A DNA stretch of 64,000 nt from Mauremys mutica (lineage: Eukaryota; Chordata; Testudines; Geoemydidae): contig NC_059072.1 in the NCBI RefSeq assembly GCF_020497125.1, positions 70,315,697 to 70,379,696 on the forward strand. The letters are read 5' to 3'. Below, piece by piece: positions 1-9,659 of the stretch. A program made the position numbers and the translations under genes. Below the pieces are notes generated by a model. The model did no database searches, had not been told where the DNA came from, and saw nothing but the letters and a program-made list of their open reading frames with translations. Numbering within the stretch: the stretch's first letter is position 1; each line of letters starts with the position of its first letter.

Positions 1-971
1 ATAATTATCCTTGTTAAATCCATGTATCATCATTGTATCTGAAGTTATGAATATTGGCTATATATCTGTATCTAATATGTGGTTGTTCCTGGGGTAAACC
101 CACAAGGTAGCTTACATCCAGTCTCACTAGCCCATTGTGAATGAACTATTAATGCTTGATGGGCCATTAAGAAGAACCAACTCTCCAGATAGCTCTTCCT
201 GTAGATGCCTCAGCACAAATATGGGCAATGGCTGCCCCGGTGAGTTATCAAAGCATGTAAGGACATGTGATATGCTCATGTGACCCTGGATTTCTTCTTG
301 GGCCAGTAGCTTTCCAGGCACCTGGCTGTGAGCTTTGTTTGAGCCAGTATATTTCCAGGCATATGGCAAAGGGTATAAAAGACCCCAAAGATATCTTCAT
401 TTTGTCTCTTTCCTGCCCTGATTCTCTGGACTATGGACTTACAACAAAAAGGAGCATTTTGAACTATGGGCTGAGGACCTGCCAATCTTTTGGAAGTTAC
501 CAGAGACTTTACAAGCGTGCAGTTTATTCCATCACTGGTATAAACCTGATATAAGGACTTTGCAATTATTTTTTTGCATATGATCTATTAACCATTATTG
601 ACTTTTTGTTAATAAACTTGTAGGTTTTAGTTACTAAAGGATTGGCAGCAGCATGGTTATTGGGTAAGATATGAGTTATATATTGACTTGGCTATGTGGC
701 TGATCTATTGAGATTAGCAGACCCTTTGCGTGATGAAACTGGTTTTCAGTAACCACTTATCATAGAGTCCAGTGTCTGGGTGGTGAGACAAGAGCTGGAA
801 AGCCTAAGGAGACTGCATCTCTGACTTCTTGTTAACTAATGGGGTGATACAGAAGTTCACTTTTGTTACTAGATTGGTATAATCTAATGATAGAATAACC
901 ACCAGCTGGGGTGAAACTGTCCTATTTCTCAGCAGTTTGTCCTGAATCTGGTATTCTCAGGCACGGTGACA
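1..971 (+). mobile_element. LTR of an endogenous retrovirus-like element, truncated by the window edge
   Basis: Sense-oriented LTR-like sequence. A TATA box (TATAAAA, 374-380) is followed about 235 bp later by a polyadenylation signal (AATAAA, 611-616). The likely end is ...CGGTGACA at 971, with the CA expected of an LTR. The left end lies outside the window, so no TSD can be read. The stretch at 25-56 (GTATCATCATTGTATCTGAAG) resembles the U3 of the solo LTR at 33382-34550, which suggests one family. No gag, pol or env coding is visible, so it is probably a solo or partial LTR. The TATA-AATAAA architecture is seen directly; the family call is inferred. Confidence 0.55.
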
Positions 972-1487
972 GGGGTTCTTGCCCTTGTTTACTGACTGTC
1001 TGCCCTGAGGCAGGCACTCGCTGTTGTGAGCCACTCCGGACCAGACAGCCTGAAACTATATGTTCATTTTGCTGGCAAAGAAGCATACCTGATATTCCTG
1101 GCATTTCCATCCCATTGACTGCAACACTGTTCACAGACACATTTGTGAAATAACTAGAGCTGAAAGGAAAATGGTTTTGTTCACCTATCCCAGACCCCAT
1201 GCCACACACAAGCTTTTACAAACTCAGAAACATTTCTGACCCCCCCAATGAGCATCTTCTGACAAAGCAAACATCCTAGGGCAAGAAAAGGAAACAATGC
1301 AAACCCAGTGACAGAGATTACATTATCCTGAACTGCTCAGGCCACAGAGAGTTTGTGTTATAAATGACTATTTCATACAATAAGTGTTGCTATAAATAAC
1401 CCTTAAGCCCACAGAACATTTAAAAGACAATGATCTAAATGCTTCCCTTGTTAACTGCACCAAATCTCTGTTACTCACACTCTAGGG

Positions 1488-1690
1488 CAGTGGTGGGCAA
1501 CCTGTGGCCTGTGGGCTGCACATTGAACCACCACTGCTCTGTGGGCACCCACCCTTATCCTGTTCCTAGGGCTCAGGCATAACCCTGTTAATTTAGGCAC
1601 CCACCCTTACCCTTCCATGGGCTCAGGGCGTAACCTTACACTCTGTGGGTTTGACGGATCTTCTACCAGTGAAAGAGCCTTACACAATAA
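1488..1690 (+). mobile_element. hAT-type DNA transposon end (fragment)
   Basis: Starts with CAGTGGTGGGCAACCTG, a typical hAT terminal inverted repeat, followed by text of the 'GTGGCCTGTGGGCTGCAC' kind common in reptile non-autonomous hATs. The element then repeats a short GC-rich unit (CACCCACCCTTA appears twice). No matching right terminus or TSD was found, so the right limit is arbitrary. Confidence 0.4.
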
Positions 1691-3130
1691 TATTGTACTT
1701 AACCATTTTTTATTAACAATCATCAAAACAGAATGCACACACTACCCAGACAATGCTCACCGCTCCCAATAAGGCAGACGAACTTTTCTTGATGGCCAGT
1801 CAGGATCAGGTCATCTGGGGGACTCCAGCTTCTGCACGATGTGACTGGCAGAGTGTTGAGGTCTGGCAGTTCCAGGGGTGAAAGTAAGTTAAAGGACTTA
1901 CCTGTATGCCAGAGTCCTGAGCAGGGGTGTGGCCTCAATTGGAAGACACGGGGCTTTTAAATCAAGATTTAAAGGCCCCAGGGCTCCGGCTGCAGTTGGG
2001 AGCCCTAGGGCCTTAAATCACCCCCAGAGCTCCCAGCTGCAGAGGCAGTTGGGAGCCCTGGGGCGATTTAAAGGGTCTGGGGCTCTGGCCGCCATTACCA
2101 CAGCAGAGCTCCGGGCCCTTTAAATCGCTGCCCAAGCCCCACTGCCTGAGCCCTGGAGTAGTGGCGGCGGGGCTCGGGCTGTGCTTTAAAGGGCTGGGAC
2201 TGCTCGCTGCGGCCGGAGCCCATGGCCCTTTAAATCCCCACGGGAGCCCAGCTGCTGCTACCCCGGGGCTCTGGCAGCTGGGCTTGGGCAGCAATTTAAA
2301 GGGCCCAGGGCTCTGGATGCTGCAGGGAGCCCCGGGCCCTTTAAATCGCCAGCCTGAGGAAGCCGGTCCGGTCCGGCACGGCGTACCGGCTCTTGCCAGC
2401 ATGCCGAACTGGACTGTACCAGCTTACTTTCACCTCTGGGCAGCTCTGATCTTGGGGCTGTGTCCTGGAGTTGGTTCCAAAGAACTTCCTTTTGGACCCC
2501 AGTTTATATAGTGAAACTTGAGTCTTGCTTAGCTGTATCTTAACCAATCATTTTACTAAAATATTACTGAGCAATTTTCTAACCAATCCTAACATATTGT
2601 AAAACAATCCTTTAACCAATTATACCCCACCACCTTAATTGATTTACACCTCTCAAAATTAGTTATGCAACAGACAGGAACAAAGAACCAGACAGAGACC
2701 ATACAGATAAACAATAGGGAAGTGGGGACCATCAAGAGAAAACAATAAAGAAATTAGGATTTCACAACCCCAACTATTGACAAGTCATTTCTTGCCAGAC
2801 AGAATGCTATCAAACTACGTTTTTTTTAACCATCTGAAGATCTGTTTCTTTATCTGGTGATGGTCGGTCCTATTAGGACAGGATCAACTTCTTAGCAGCC
2901 CGACATTACATTGTCTTAATGTAATTTAGATGGAATGTGAGGATGTGACTTTCTGCTTCTTAGCTTATGGCTGCTGCTCCCCTAATATGGCTACAGGAAA
3001 AGGCCTCATCCTTACACTCTGCTGTAGAAAAATCCTCAGGAAGCAAAAAGTAGTCAGGACACGGAGGTTGAGTCTTTCAGAACTACTGATTCATACTCCC
3101 CTCTGCGGGGAGAAGTTTGCAGCCTCTCCT
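1691..3130 (-). mobile_element. LTR-like retroelement sequence, interrupted by a hAT
   Basis: The sequence on either side of the hAT at 1873-2438 looks like one interspersed repeat: left part 1691-1872, right part about 2447-3130. The right part holds repeated ACCAATC/ACCAATT motifs and an AT-rich tract, and I recall this pattern from turtle LTR elements read in antisense. TG/CA ends and a TSD were not found and there is no coding potential. Type, orientation and limits are all tentative. Confidence 0.3.
1873..2438. mobile_element. Non-autonomous hAT with 8-bp TSD and internal TTTAAA palindromes
   Basis: Left end CAGGGGTGAAAGTAAG and right end CTTACTTTCACCTCTG are inverted repeats (one mismatch in 16). 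Flanks GGCAGTTC (1865-1872) and GGCAGCTC (2439-2446) form an 8-bp TSD with one mismatch, the size expected for hAT. Between about 1950 and 2350 the element is GC-rich with about nine TTTAAA or near-TTTAAA cores set in GGCCC-rich arms, in both orientations. It encodes no transposase and so must have been mobilised in trans. It lies inside an LTR-like repeat. The open frames here are by-products of the GC-rich repeats. Confidence 0.85.
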
Positions 3131-3737
3131 CACACAGGCAGCAATTAAGGGCACATAGCTCCCAACCTCCACAGAGCCCAAGAATCTACATATAAGTCTA
3201 ATTCCAGCCCTGCAGACACCCATAAGGAGGGACGCTCTTGAAGATTCCTCTCCCCTTTGTCAGGGCAGTTCCTAACGGATCAGCTCCTTCACCACAGCTG
3301 CACATTCCAACTCCCTTTGTGGGGAGTCAATGCTGGTCAGACTAGGAAACACCCAATATATTTTTGGCTGCTATATAAATAAAGCAACCATCTCCTCTGT
3401 GGCAGCTTGCCATAGATTTTAAGCCTCTTTGTCAGGGAAGCATGCTGGGTGAAGGGGCTGCCTCCCATTTGCACTTCCTCTCCGGGATACCCTCTCTGCA
3501 TTGAACACTCATGGAATGCCAACCATACGGTACTAGTTTGTGTTGCTGCATGTTCGAGGGAAGAGGGGGAACTTAGGCTTTCCCCTTCCTCCTCTTATAT
3601 ATGGGCATTTTCTGCTCCTTTGGTTGCCTCCATGCTGTAGAAGGGGATGAGCACTTCTGACCCTTTGTCAATAGCACTCTTATGGATTATTGGCGGTGGA
3701 GAGGCTAACATTTTCAAAAATAGAGGCATTAAGAGTC

Positions 3738-4020
3738 TGAGGTTAGGTCTGCACTACCAACGTATGTCGTTATAACTACATCTCTCAGGAGTGTGGAAAA
3801 TTCACACCTCTGGGCTATATAGTTTTACTAACCAAACTCCTGGTGTAGACAGCACTATGTCAATGTGAGGGCTTATCCTGTCGACATAGCTACCGCCTGG
3901 TCAGGGAGGTGGAGTATCTACCCCAACAGGAGAAGTTCTCCCATTGGCATAGGTAACATCTTTACTAAGCACCACAGCAGCACAGCTCCACCAGTTCAAC
4001 TGTGCTGCTGCAGCTCTCTA
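3738..4020. mobile_element. Palindromic MITE, degraded copy
   Basis: Begins with GGTTAGGTCTGCACTAC and contains internal inverted segments (CACACTCCTGAGAGATG-like and CACACCTCTGGGC). It then runs through TCGACATAGCTACCGCC, the GGAGAAGTTCTCCC hairpin and CAGCAGCACAGCTCC. The same order of motifs occurs at 28727-28989, so the two are copies of one family. No coding capacity. Ends are approximate. Confidence 0.6.
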
Positions 4021-4035
4021 AGTCTTCATTGCTGT

Positions 4036-4705
4036 GAGGAATTAATGTTCTGCGCAGAATTTTATGTTTTCCTCACAGAACTGGGGCTGCAGAGTGGCTG
4101 GCTGCCAATTGGGGCTGCTGGACTCTGCAGAGCCTGGCTCTCCAGCTGGCAGTGAGCTGAGTGCCTGGCCCAGTGGTGATGGAGGCTCTGCATGCTCTGG
4201 CTGCAGGGCTTGATCCTCATCCGCCCAGGGATGGGAGTGGGTCCTGGAGACCCAGCTCTGGCAAAGGGTGAGGAAGGGCAGGGCTGCACCATGTCCCTCA
4301 GTGGGACAAAGCATAGTAGAGCGGATTCTATGGCTGGGCTCTGGGGAGAAGGGGAGACAAATGTCTGGGTATGGTGGGGGGGGGGCACAGCTCTGCTTTG
4401 GGGAACCAGAGGGGCCCATTTCTGGGCTCTGGGGGAGGGGGACCCCCACAGAGTCCTCTCCAGCAACCCCCCCCCCACCAACTGGAACTGGGTTGTAGTA
4501 GGAATGTCTTTAACTCTCTACTTTTTCATTTTCTATGTTGTTGACGTATTTGCTGACAAGTATCTTGAAATAAATTACTGAAATAATTGAAACTGGTGTG
4601 ATTATACTGTGTCATTTTGACAAATAAAATATGCAGAATTTTGCATAATATAAAAATATTGTGCCCAGAATTTTTAATTTTTTTGGTGCAGTATTCTCCC
4701 AGGAG
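4036..4705. repeat. Unclassified interspersed repeat (DNA-transposon-like)
   Basis: The left part carries TTCTGCGCAGAATTTTATG and the right part carries GCAGAATTTTGCATAATAT and CCCAGAATTTTTAATTT, so AGAATTTT-type terminal motifs bracket a GC-rich core. I recall similar units as common repeats in turtle DNA but cannot name the family. The core has runs of C (about 4469) and G (about 4376). The open frames in it are low-complexity shadows. Confidence 0.4.
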
Positions 4706-4737
4706 CAGTAACTGGAGACAAACCCTTAAGCTATTTT

Positions 4738-5026
4738 AGGGTATGTCTAGACTGCAGAGGGCAGAGTGCTTCCCAGCATATGTAGAGAGCTATGCACTAG
4801 CTCTAGTGCTCTAAGAACAGCAGCGTAGTCATGGCAGGATGGGCTAGCTACCCCAGTACATTGATGCCTGATCCCCTGGGTATATAATCGGATGGCTAGC
4901 CTGACCTGCATCCTGTGCTGCCACTACTATACTGCTATTTTTAGTGTGCTGGCTAGAGCAGAACTAGTGCTTGTCTATCCACCTGCATTGAGAAGAAACC
5001 TTCCAAGTGCAGTGGAGGCATACCCT
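4738..5026. mobile_element. MITE with AGGGTATG...CATACCCT ends
   Basis: The ends AGGGTATG (4738) and CATACCCT (5026) are perfect inverted repeats of 8 bp, extending to TTAGGG/CCCTAA if the next bases are counted. The inner sequence (GTCTAGACTGCAG, and TGCAGTGGAGG near the right end) continues the inverted relation imperfectly. The related MITEs at 10439 and 51808 start with the same GGGTATGTCTA motif. There is no coding capacity and I could not assign a TSD. Confidence 0.65.
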
Positions 5027-5572
5027 AACTGTAGAAGAGGTTCTGCGAGCTCATAATTCTCAGTGACTACTGCTGGCATGAGTACTGAACATGTCTGAAG
5101 AAAACAAACCCAAGATAGCACAACCTAGAAACCGAGGCACTTAAAAAAAAAAAGAAAATCAGAACTATGGTCAATTTTTCAGATATAACTTATCAAGGGA
5201 TTCCAGTGGTATAAACAAGAAGCAACGGCAGAAACCTATACATGAACGCCGTCTAATCAAAACTGACTTTGCTCTCTTTCTGTCATTTCGGTATATATTA
5301 CCTATGTTTGTGCTGTATTTTCTTCCTAGTTAAAACAGAAGGGAGTGTAAATGTCCATGGAGACTCAGCGTTTACATTTTCTTTATGTTTGCTGTGTGTA
5401 TTTTCAGATTGGAAGATATGATGGACAACACTGGATACATTTGCAACTCCATTTGAACTCAATGGAAATTGCATACATATCTATGAGAAGATTTGATAAT
5501 TTCTTTCATTATTCAAAGCATTTCCTGTTTCTCTCAAGTGACTTCTGCCTTCCAAGAACATAACTTTTAAAA
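5027..5572. other. No recognised feature
   Basis: AT-rich sequence with a short A-run at about 5142-5154. I see no transposon ends, splice-framed coding or RNA gene. The 70-codon open frame at 5351-5563 has no recognisable motif. Confidence 0.5.
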
Positions 5573-6676
5573 GTTGTAATAAGGGCTGTTGATTAATCGC
5601 TGTTACTCGCGATTTACTCAACAAAAGTAATCATGATTAAAAAAATTAATTGTGATTAATCACAGTTTTAATCACACTGTTAAACAACTGAATACCAATT
5701 GAAATTTATTAAATATTTTTGGATGTTCTTCTACAGTTTCAAAAATATTGATTTCAATTATAACATAGTATACACAGTTTACAGGGCTCACTTTATATTA
5801 TTTTTTATTACAAATATTTGCACTGTAAAAATGGCAAAAAATAATAATACTATTTTTCAATTCACCTCATACAAGTACCGTAGTGCAATCTCTTTATCAT
5901 GTAAGTGCAACTTACAAATGTAGATTTTTTTGTTACATAACTGCATTCGAAAATAAAACCATGTAAAACTTTAGAGCATACAAGTCCATTCAGTCCTACC
6001 GATTATTGTTTAGGCAATCGCTAAGACAAACAAGCTGGTTTACAATTATGGAGCCGCCTGCTTCTTATTTACAATGTCACCTGAAAGTGAGAACAGCCGT
6101 TCGCATGGCACTTTTGTAGCCAGCATCGCAAGGTATTTACATGCCAGTTATGCTAAACATTCGTATAGCCCTTCATGGTTCGGCCATCATTCCAGAGGAC
6201 ATGCTTCCATGCTGCTGGTACTCATTAAAAAAAATGACATGTTAATGAAATTTGTGACTGAGCTCCTTGGGGGAGAATTGTATGTCTCCTACTCTGTTTT
6301 ACCTGCATTCTGCCATATATTTCGTGTTATAGCAGTCTCAAATGATGACCCACAAAGAAGGTACCAATGTGAGATTTCTAAAGATAGCTACATCACTTGA
6401 TCCAAGGTGTAAGAATTTGAAGTGCCTTCCAAAATCAGAGATGCATGCGGTGTGGAGCATGCTTTCAGAAGTCTTAAAAAAGCAACACTATGATGTGGAA
6501 ATTACAGAACCTGAACCACCAAAGAGAAAATCAACCATCTGCTGGTGGCATATGACTCAGATGATGAAAATGAACACGTGATGGTCTGCACTGGTTTGGA
6601 TGGTTATCAAGCAGAACCCATTATCAGCATGGACACATGTCCTCTGGAATGGTGGCTGAAGCATGAAGGGACATAT

Positions 6677-6952
6677 TTCCCTATGTTAAGTTCTCCTCAC
6701 ACCTTCTATGGGTCATCTTAATTATCACTTCTAAAGTTTTTTTTCTCCTGCTGATGATAGCTCATCTCAATTGATTAGACTCTTCCTGTTGGTATGCATA
6801 CTTCCACCTTTTCATGTTCTCTGTATGTATAAATATCTCCTATCTGTGTGTTCCATTCTATGCATCCGAAGAAGTGAGCTGTAGCTCACGAAAGCTCATG
6901 CTGAAATAAATTTGTTAGTCTCTAAGGTGCCACAAGTACTCCTGTTCTTTTT
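6677..6952 (+). mobile_element. Penelope-like (putative) 3' fragment inserted in the hAT
   Basis: This 276-bp segment interrupts the hAT gene between GGGACATAT and GAATCTTTAG, with ATAT repeated on both sides (6673-6676 and 6953-6956). It ends in GTACTCCTGTTCTTTTT. Its last 100 bases are nearly identical to 60869-60968, proving an interspersed repeat. It contains a hairpin with hammerhead-ribozyme-like surroundings (6862-6901). From memory, short-stem hammerheads mark Penelope-like retroelements; that assignment is inference. A tRNA- or LINE-derived repeat is the alternative. Confidence 0.65.
6862..6901 (+). ncRNA. Hammerhead-like ribozyme fold, probably degenerate
   Basis: Outer stem GCAT (6862-6865)/ATGC (6898-6901); core-like CCGAAGA (6866-6872, canonical CUGANGA); stem II GTGAGC (6874-6879), loop TGTA, GCTCAC (6884-6889); then GAAA (6890-6893), GC, and UC just before the outer strand. 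The order matches a hammerhead with a one-pair stem III, the type described for Penelope-like elements. Two departures, C for U at core position 4 and an extra A (6873), suggest weak or no self-cleavage. A second copy lies at 60879-60918. Confidence 0.45.
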
Positions 6953-7806
6953 ATATGAATCTTTAGTGCATCTCGCAGATAAATATCTTGTGACACTGGC
7001 CACAACAGTGCCATGTGAACGCCTGTTCTCACTTTCAGGTGATACTGCAAACAAGAAGCGGGCAGCATTATCTCCTGCAAATGTAAACAAACTTGTTTGT
7101 CTTAGCCATTGGCTGAACAAGAAGTAGGACTGAGTGGACTTGTAGGCTCTGAAGTTTTACACTGTTTTATTTTTGAATGCAGTTATTTTTTTACACATAA
7201 TTCTACATTTGTAAGTTCAACTTTCATGATAAAGAGATTGCACTACAGTACTTGCATTAGGTGAAAATTGAAAAATACTATTTCTTTTGTTTTTTATAGT
7301 GCAAATATTTGTAATAAAAAGCAAATATAAATTGACCACTGTATGCTTTGTATCCTGTGTGGTAATTGAAATCAATATATTTGAAAATGTAGAAAATATC
7401 CAAAAATATTTAAATAAATGGCATTCTAGTATTAACAGTGCAATTAATCGTGGTTAATTTTTTAAATCGTGTGATTAGTTGTGATTAATATTTTTTATCA
7501 CTTGACAACCCTAATTGTAATTAACTCCCCAGTGAATGCAGAGTGAATTTCACTTACCATATAACCAATTTATTATTGAGTTTCCAGAGTGACCAACTAT
7601 GCATAATTATGGACAGTAAAGCACAAGTCTGGAAGCAGAGACAAACATACAGATGAATCCTTCTGAAGATTTAAGCATTTTAAAGAAGTCCATCTTGAGC
7701 TGGATTTCTAGTTTGAACCACGAGTAACAATAAATGTCTAAATGTTTTGATGCTGAGAAATTAAAAAAAAAAGAAATCCCCATATGTTGTTAATTTTGAA
7801 CTTTTT

Positions 7807-7897
7807 TAAAAGTTCTGGTGGTACTTGAATTAATTTCTATATTTATAGAAAAACAGCACATATATAATGACATTACAGGGAGAGTTACGAGTAACCC
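7807..7897 (-). pseudogene. Decayed duplicate of the exon-like segment at 9289-9375
   Basis: About 80% identical, without large gaps, to 9289-9375: GTACTTGAATTAATTTCTAT and TGACATTACAGGGAGAG correspond to GATACTTGAATTCATTTC and TGACATTACAAGAAGAG. The match covers the putative splice donor of the 9325-9552 candidate exon. Here the donor GT is changed (reverse strand reads ATATGT where the other reads GTATGT), so this copy would not splice. It could equally be an unknown low-copy repeat. Confidence 0.3.
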
Positions 7898-8049
7898 TTT
7901 TTCTAGGAATGAATTCAGTGGTCATGATTTAAATTAAATTAAATTTGGGGACATAGTTAAATAGGAATAGGCCTGAGTTTGCCTGTGAAAATTTGAGAAA
8001 ACAAAAATAATAATATACCCTTGAACTCTTCATACATGATAACTAGCAA

Positions 8050-8107
8050 TTCATAGATTCATAGATTCTAGGACTGGAAGGGACCTAGAGAGGCCCAGAC
8101 ATCTATA
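8050..8107 (-). mobile_element. CR1 LINE 3' end, short fragment
   Basis: TTCATAGATTCATAGATTCT followed by AGGACTGGAAGGGACCT is the reverse complement of the standard CR1 3' end: the ATTCTATGA-type octamer repeats preceded by AGGTCCCTTCCAGTCCT. Truncated after about 58 bp, as most CR1 copies are. No TSD recognised. Confidence 0.75.
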
Positions 8108-8245
8108 AAAAGACAATGGAAAGTTGCCAGATGTAAATGGAGCAGCCCCATAAGTATATTTTAGCTTATTGGATTTTCATGTAGCAAAAATTCCACTGGA
8201 GAGAAAAGAATACTAATCAGACAGCAAAAAATGGTGCATTAGAAG

Positions 8246-8518
8246 CAGGGGCGGCTCTAGCGATTTTGCCGCCCCAACCAGGGCGGCACGCTGCGGGGGA
8301 CACTCTGCCGGTCGCCGGTCCCGCGGCTCCGGTGGACCTCCTGCAGGGGTGCCTGCGGATGCTCCACCGAAGCCGCGGGGCCAGCGGACCCTCCGCAGGC
8401 ACGCCTGCGGGAGGTCCGCCGGAGCCCCCTGCCGCCCTCCCAGCGACCGGCAGAGCACCCCCTGCGGCATGCCGCCCCAAGCACGCACTTGGTGTGCTGG
8501 GGTCTGGAGCCGGCCCTG
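8246..8518. mobile_element. GC-rich non-autonomous hAT with exact 8-bp TSD
   Basis: Ends CAGGGGCGGCTC and GAGCCGGCCCTG are inverted repeats. ATTAGAAG flanks both sides (8238-8245 and 8519-8526), an exact 8-bp TSD. The interior is strongly GC-rich, with repeats of GACCTCCTGCAGG / GAGGTCCGCCGG type in both orientations. It is a shorter relative of the element at 14352-14737. There is no coding capacity; long frames on both strands here only reflect high GC and absence of stop codons. Confidence 0.92.
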
Positions 8519-8526
8519 ATTAGAAG

Positions 8527-9115
8527 ACAACACATTAGCCAATTGGGACTCAAACACTATTAGAAATAACTGGGAAGTGCCAAGGAAGTGCCTACACTGT
8601 TTGACGTGTGATTAGCTACGTAATTTAAATTCTATGGTCAAGTACTTAGTTTTGTATGATTTAATACTTTAGCAAATAAACATATTTGATCAGAGCTATT
8701 TACTAATTCAGATAATACACCATCAATCTTTACACTATAATTAGCACACAGATTTGCACTGCATCAGTTTGATTTATAAAAATGCAGTTTGAAATCCCAG
8801 GATTAGCACAGATAAAATATTGTAAATTACAGACCAAATCTTGCAGTTTTCACCTGCAAACATTTTGAACTGCAATTTTTTAACTCCTTCCTGTTACTAA
8901 GATGACCACACGGTACGATTTTTTGAAAAATAAACTTTTTAAAAAAGTCATAAGAAAATGTCCTATTCTGAAGACAATTATAAATGAAAAATTTCAAAAT
9001 AAAAATAGATAACATGTTCAGTAAAAACATTACCCAGAAACATTTTTATGGCCAAAAATATAAAATGATCAGTTCTACCATTAACAAGGTATAGCACCAA
9101 CAAACTGAGTGGAAA
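8527..9115. other. AT-rich, no recognised feature
   Basis: No transposon ends, RNA gene or coding signal seen. The sequence becomes notably AT-rich from about 8600 onward. Confidence 0.5.
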
Positions 9116-9324
9116 TTAATTTTCCCTTTTTTCTTCAGGTATGCACCAAAATAATTCTAGCACTTTGTAGATCATTGCTTGTTCTGTGCTGTTCATTAGG
9201 AAATTTAATGTAACCACATATATATGCCCTGAAAAATAACATTTCATGAGGAAAGGTATACTAACAGCCTTGCTAGTGATCGGGTGATACTTGAATTCAT
9301 TTCTATATTTAATAGAAAAATAGT

Positions 9325-9552
9325 ACATACGAAGTGACATTACAAGAAGAGTTATGAGTAATCCTCCAGCCAAGAGCACATAACCTCCACAGACACAGGA
9401 GTGCAGACATTCCTGCCTGGGATTCCTGTCCTTGACAGCCACACTTGATACTCCTAGATGGTCTGTTGACTGGTCTTTTTGGATGGCATCATGCCAGATC
9501 ACAGGCCTGTTTGAATAACCATGCCATGATAAATTTAGATGTGTAGCCTGCA
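9325..9552 (-). CDS. Possible internal exon encoding a transmembrane segment (unidentified gene)
   Basis: On the minus strand a splice-acceptor-like TGTTGTTTTGCAG is followed by an open frame starting ATHLNLSWHG. The frame runs about 75 codons to a donor-like C|GTATGTAC. It encodes a Cys-containing stalk (QECLHSCVCG) followed by a hydrophobic segment (GGYVLLAGGLLITLLVMSL) that would span a membrane once. The frame stays open past the donor to about 9116. I do not recognise the protein. The partial duplicate at 7807-7897 could mean a duplicated exon. A chance frame of this length is possible in 64 kb, so confidence is low. Confidence 0.25.
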
Positions 9553-9659
9553 AAACAACACTGCTAGGGGCATATCTTCTTCCGGAAGTAAGTCTGTGCC
9601 AGCACTAAAGCATTAACACCACATGCCATTTTATACTTGACATCTGTGGACACAGAGTA

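Larger units (their letters stand above)
6342..7127 (+). pseudogene. hAT transposase C-terminal remnant (ZBED/Ac-like), broken
   Basis: Two plus-strand pieces belong to one former reading frame. The first (6342-6581) contains IATSLDPR...LKCLPKSE, the segment before the hAT dimerisation domain. The second (about 6954-7127) reads LATTVPCERLFSLSGD...KKRAALSPANVNKLVCL, which matches the hAT family C-terminal dimerisation domain pattern (ATT-VPCERLFS-G, KR--L-P--V--L). A frameshift near 6530 and the insert at 6677-6952 separate them. The N-terminal zinc finger and most of the catalytic RNase-H fold are absent. The enzyme would have cut and joined transposon ends in the nucleus; this copy cannot. 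Confidence 0.85.
5581..7513 (+). mobile_element. hAT transposon with about 630-bp terminal inverted repeats, interrupted
   Basis: Short ends AAGGGCTGTTGATTAAT (left) and the complement TAGGGTTGTCAAGTG (right) are hAT-like, and flanks GTTGTAAT (5573-5580) and ATTGTAAT (7514-7521) form an 8-bp TSD with one mismatch. The inverted similarity runs far beyond the ends: 5581-6214 is an inverted, roughly 80-85% identical copy of 6625-7513 (once the 276-bp insert at 6677-6952 is removed). The left arm therefore carries an antisense copy of the transposase C-terminus. The unique middle is only about 410 bp. Such an element could fold on itself as single strands. It is broken and cannot be autonomous. 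Confidence 0.85.

Noticed and set aside
4192..4581. 129-codon plus-strand frame ending in a hydrophobic helix
   Set aside because: Lies in an unclassified repeat with G and C runs; the hydrophobic end comes from T-rich repeat sequence.
6074..6400. 108-codon plus-strand frame beginning MSPESENSRSHG
   Set aside because: It is the antisense of the hAT transposase C-terminus in the left inverted arm; the same antisense frame occurs at 6896-7120 on the minus strand of the right arm.
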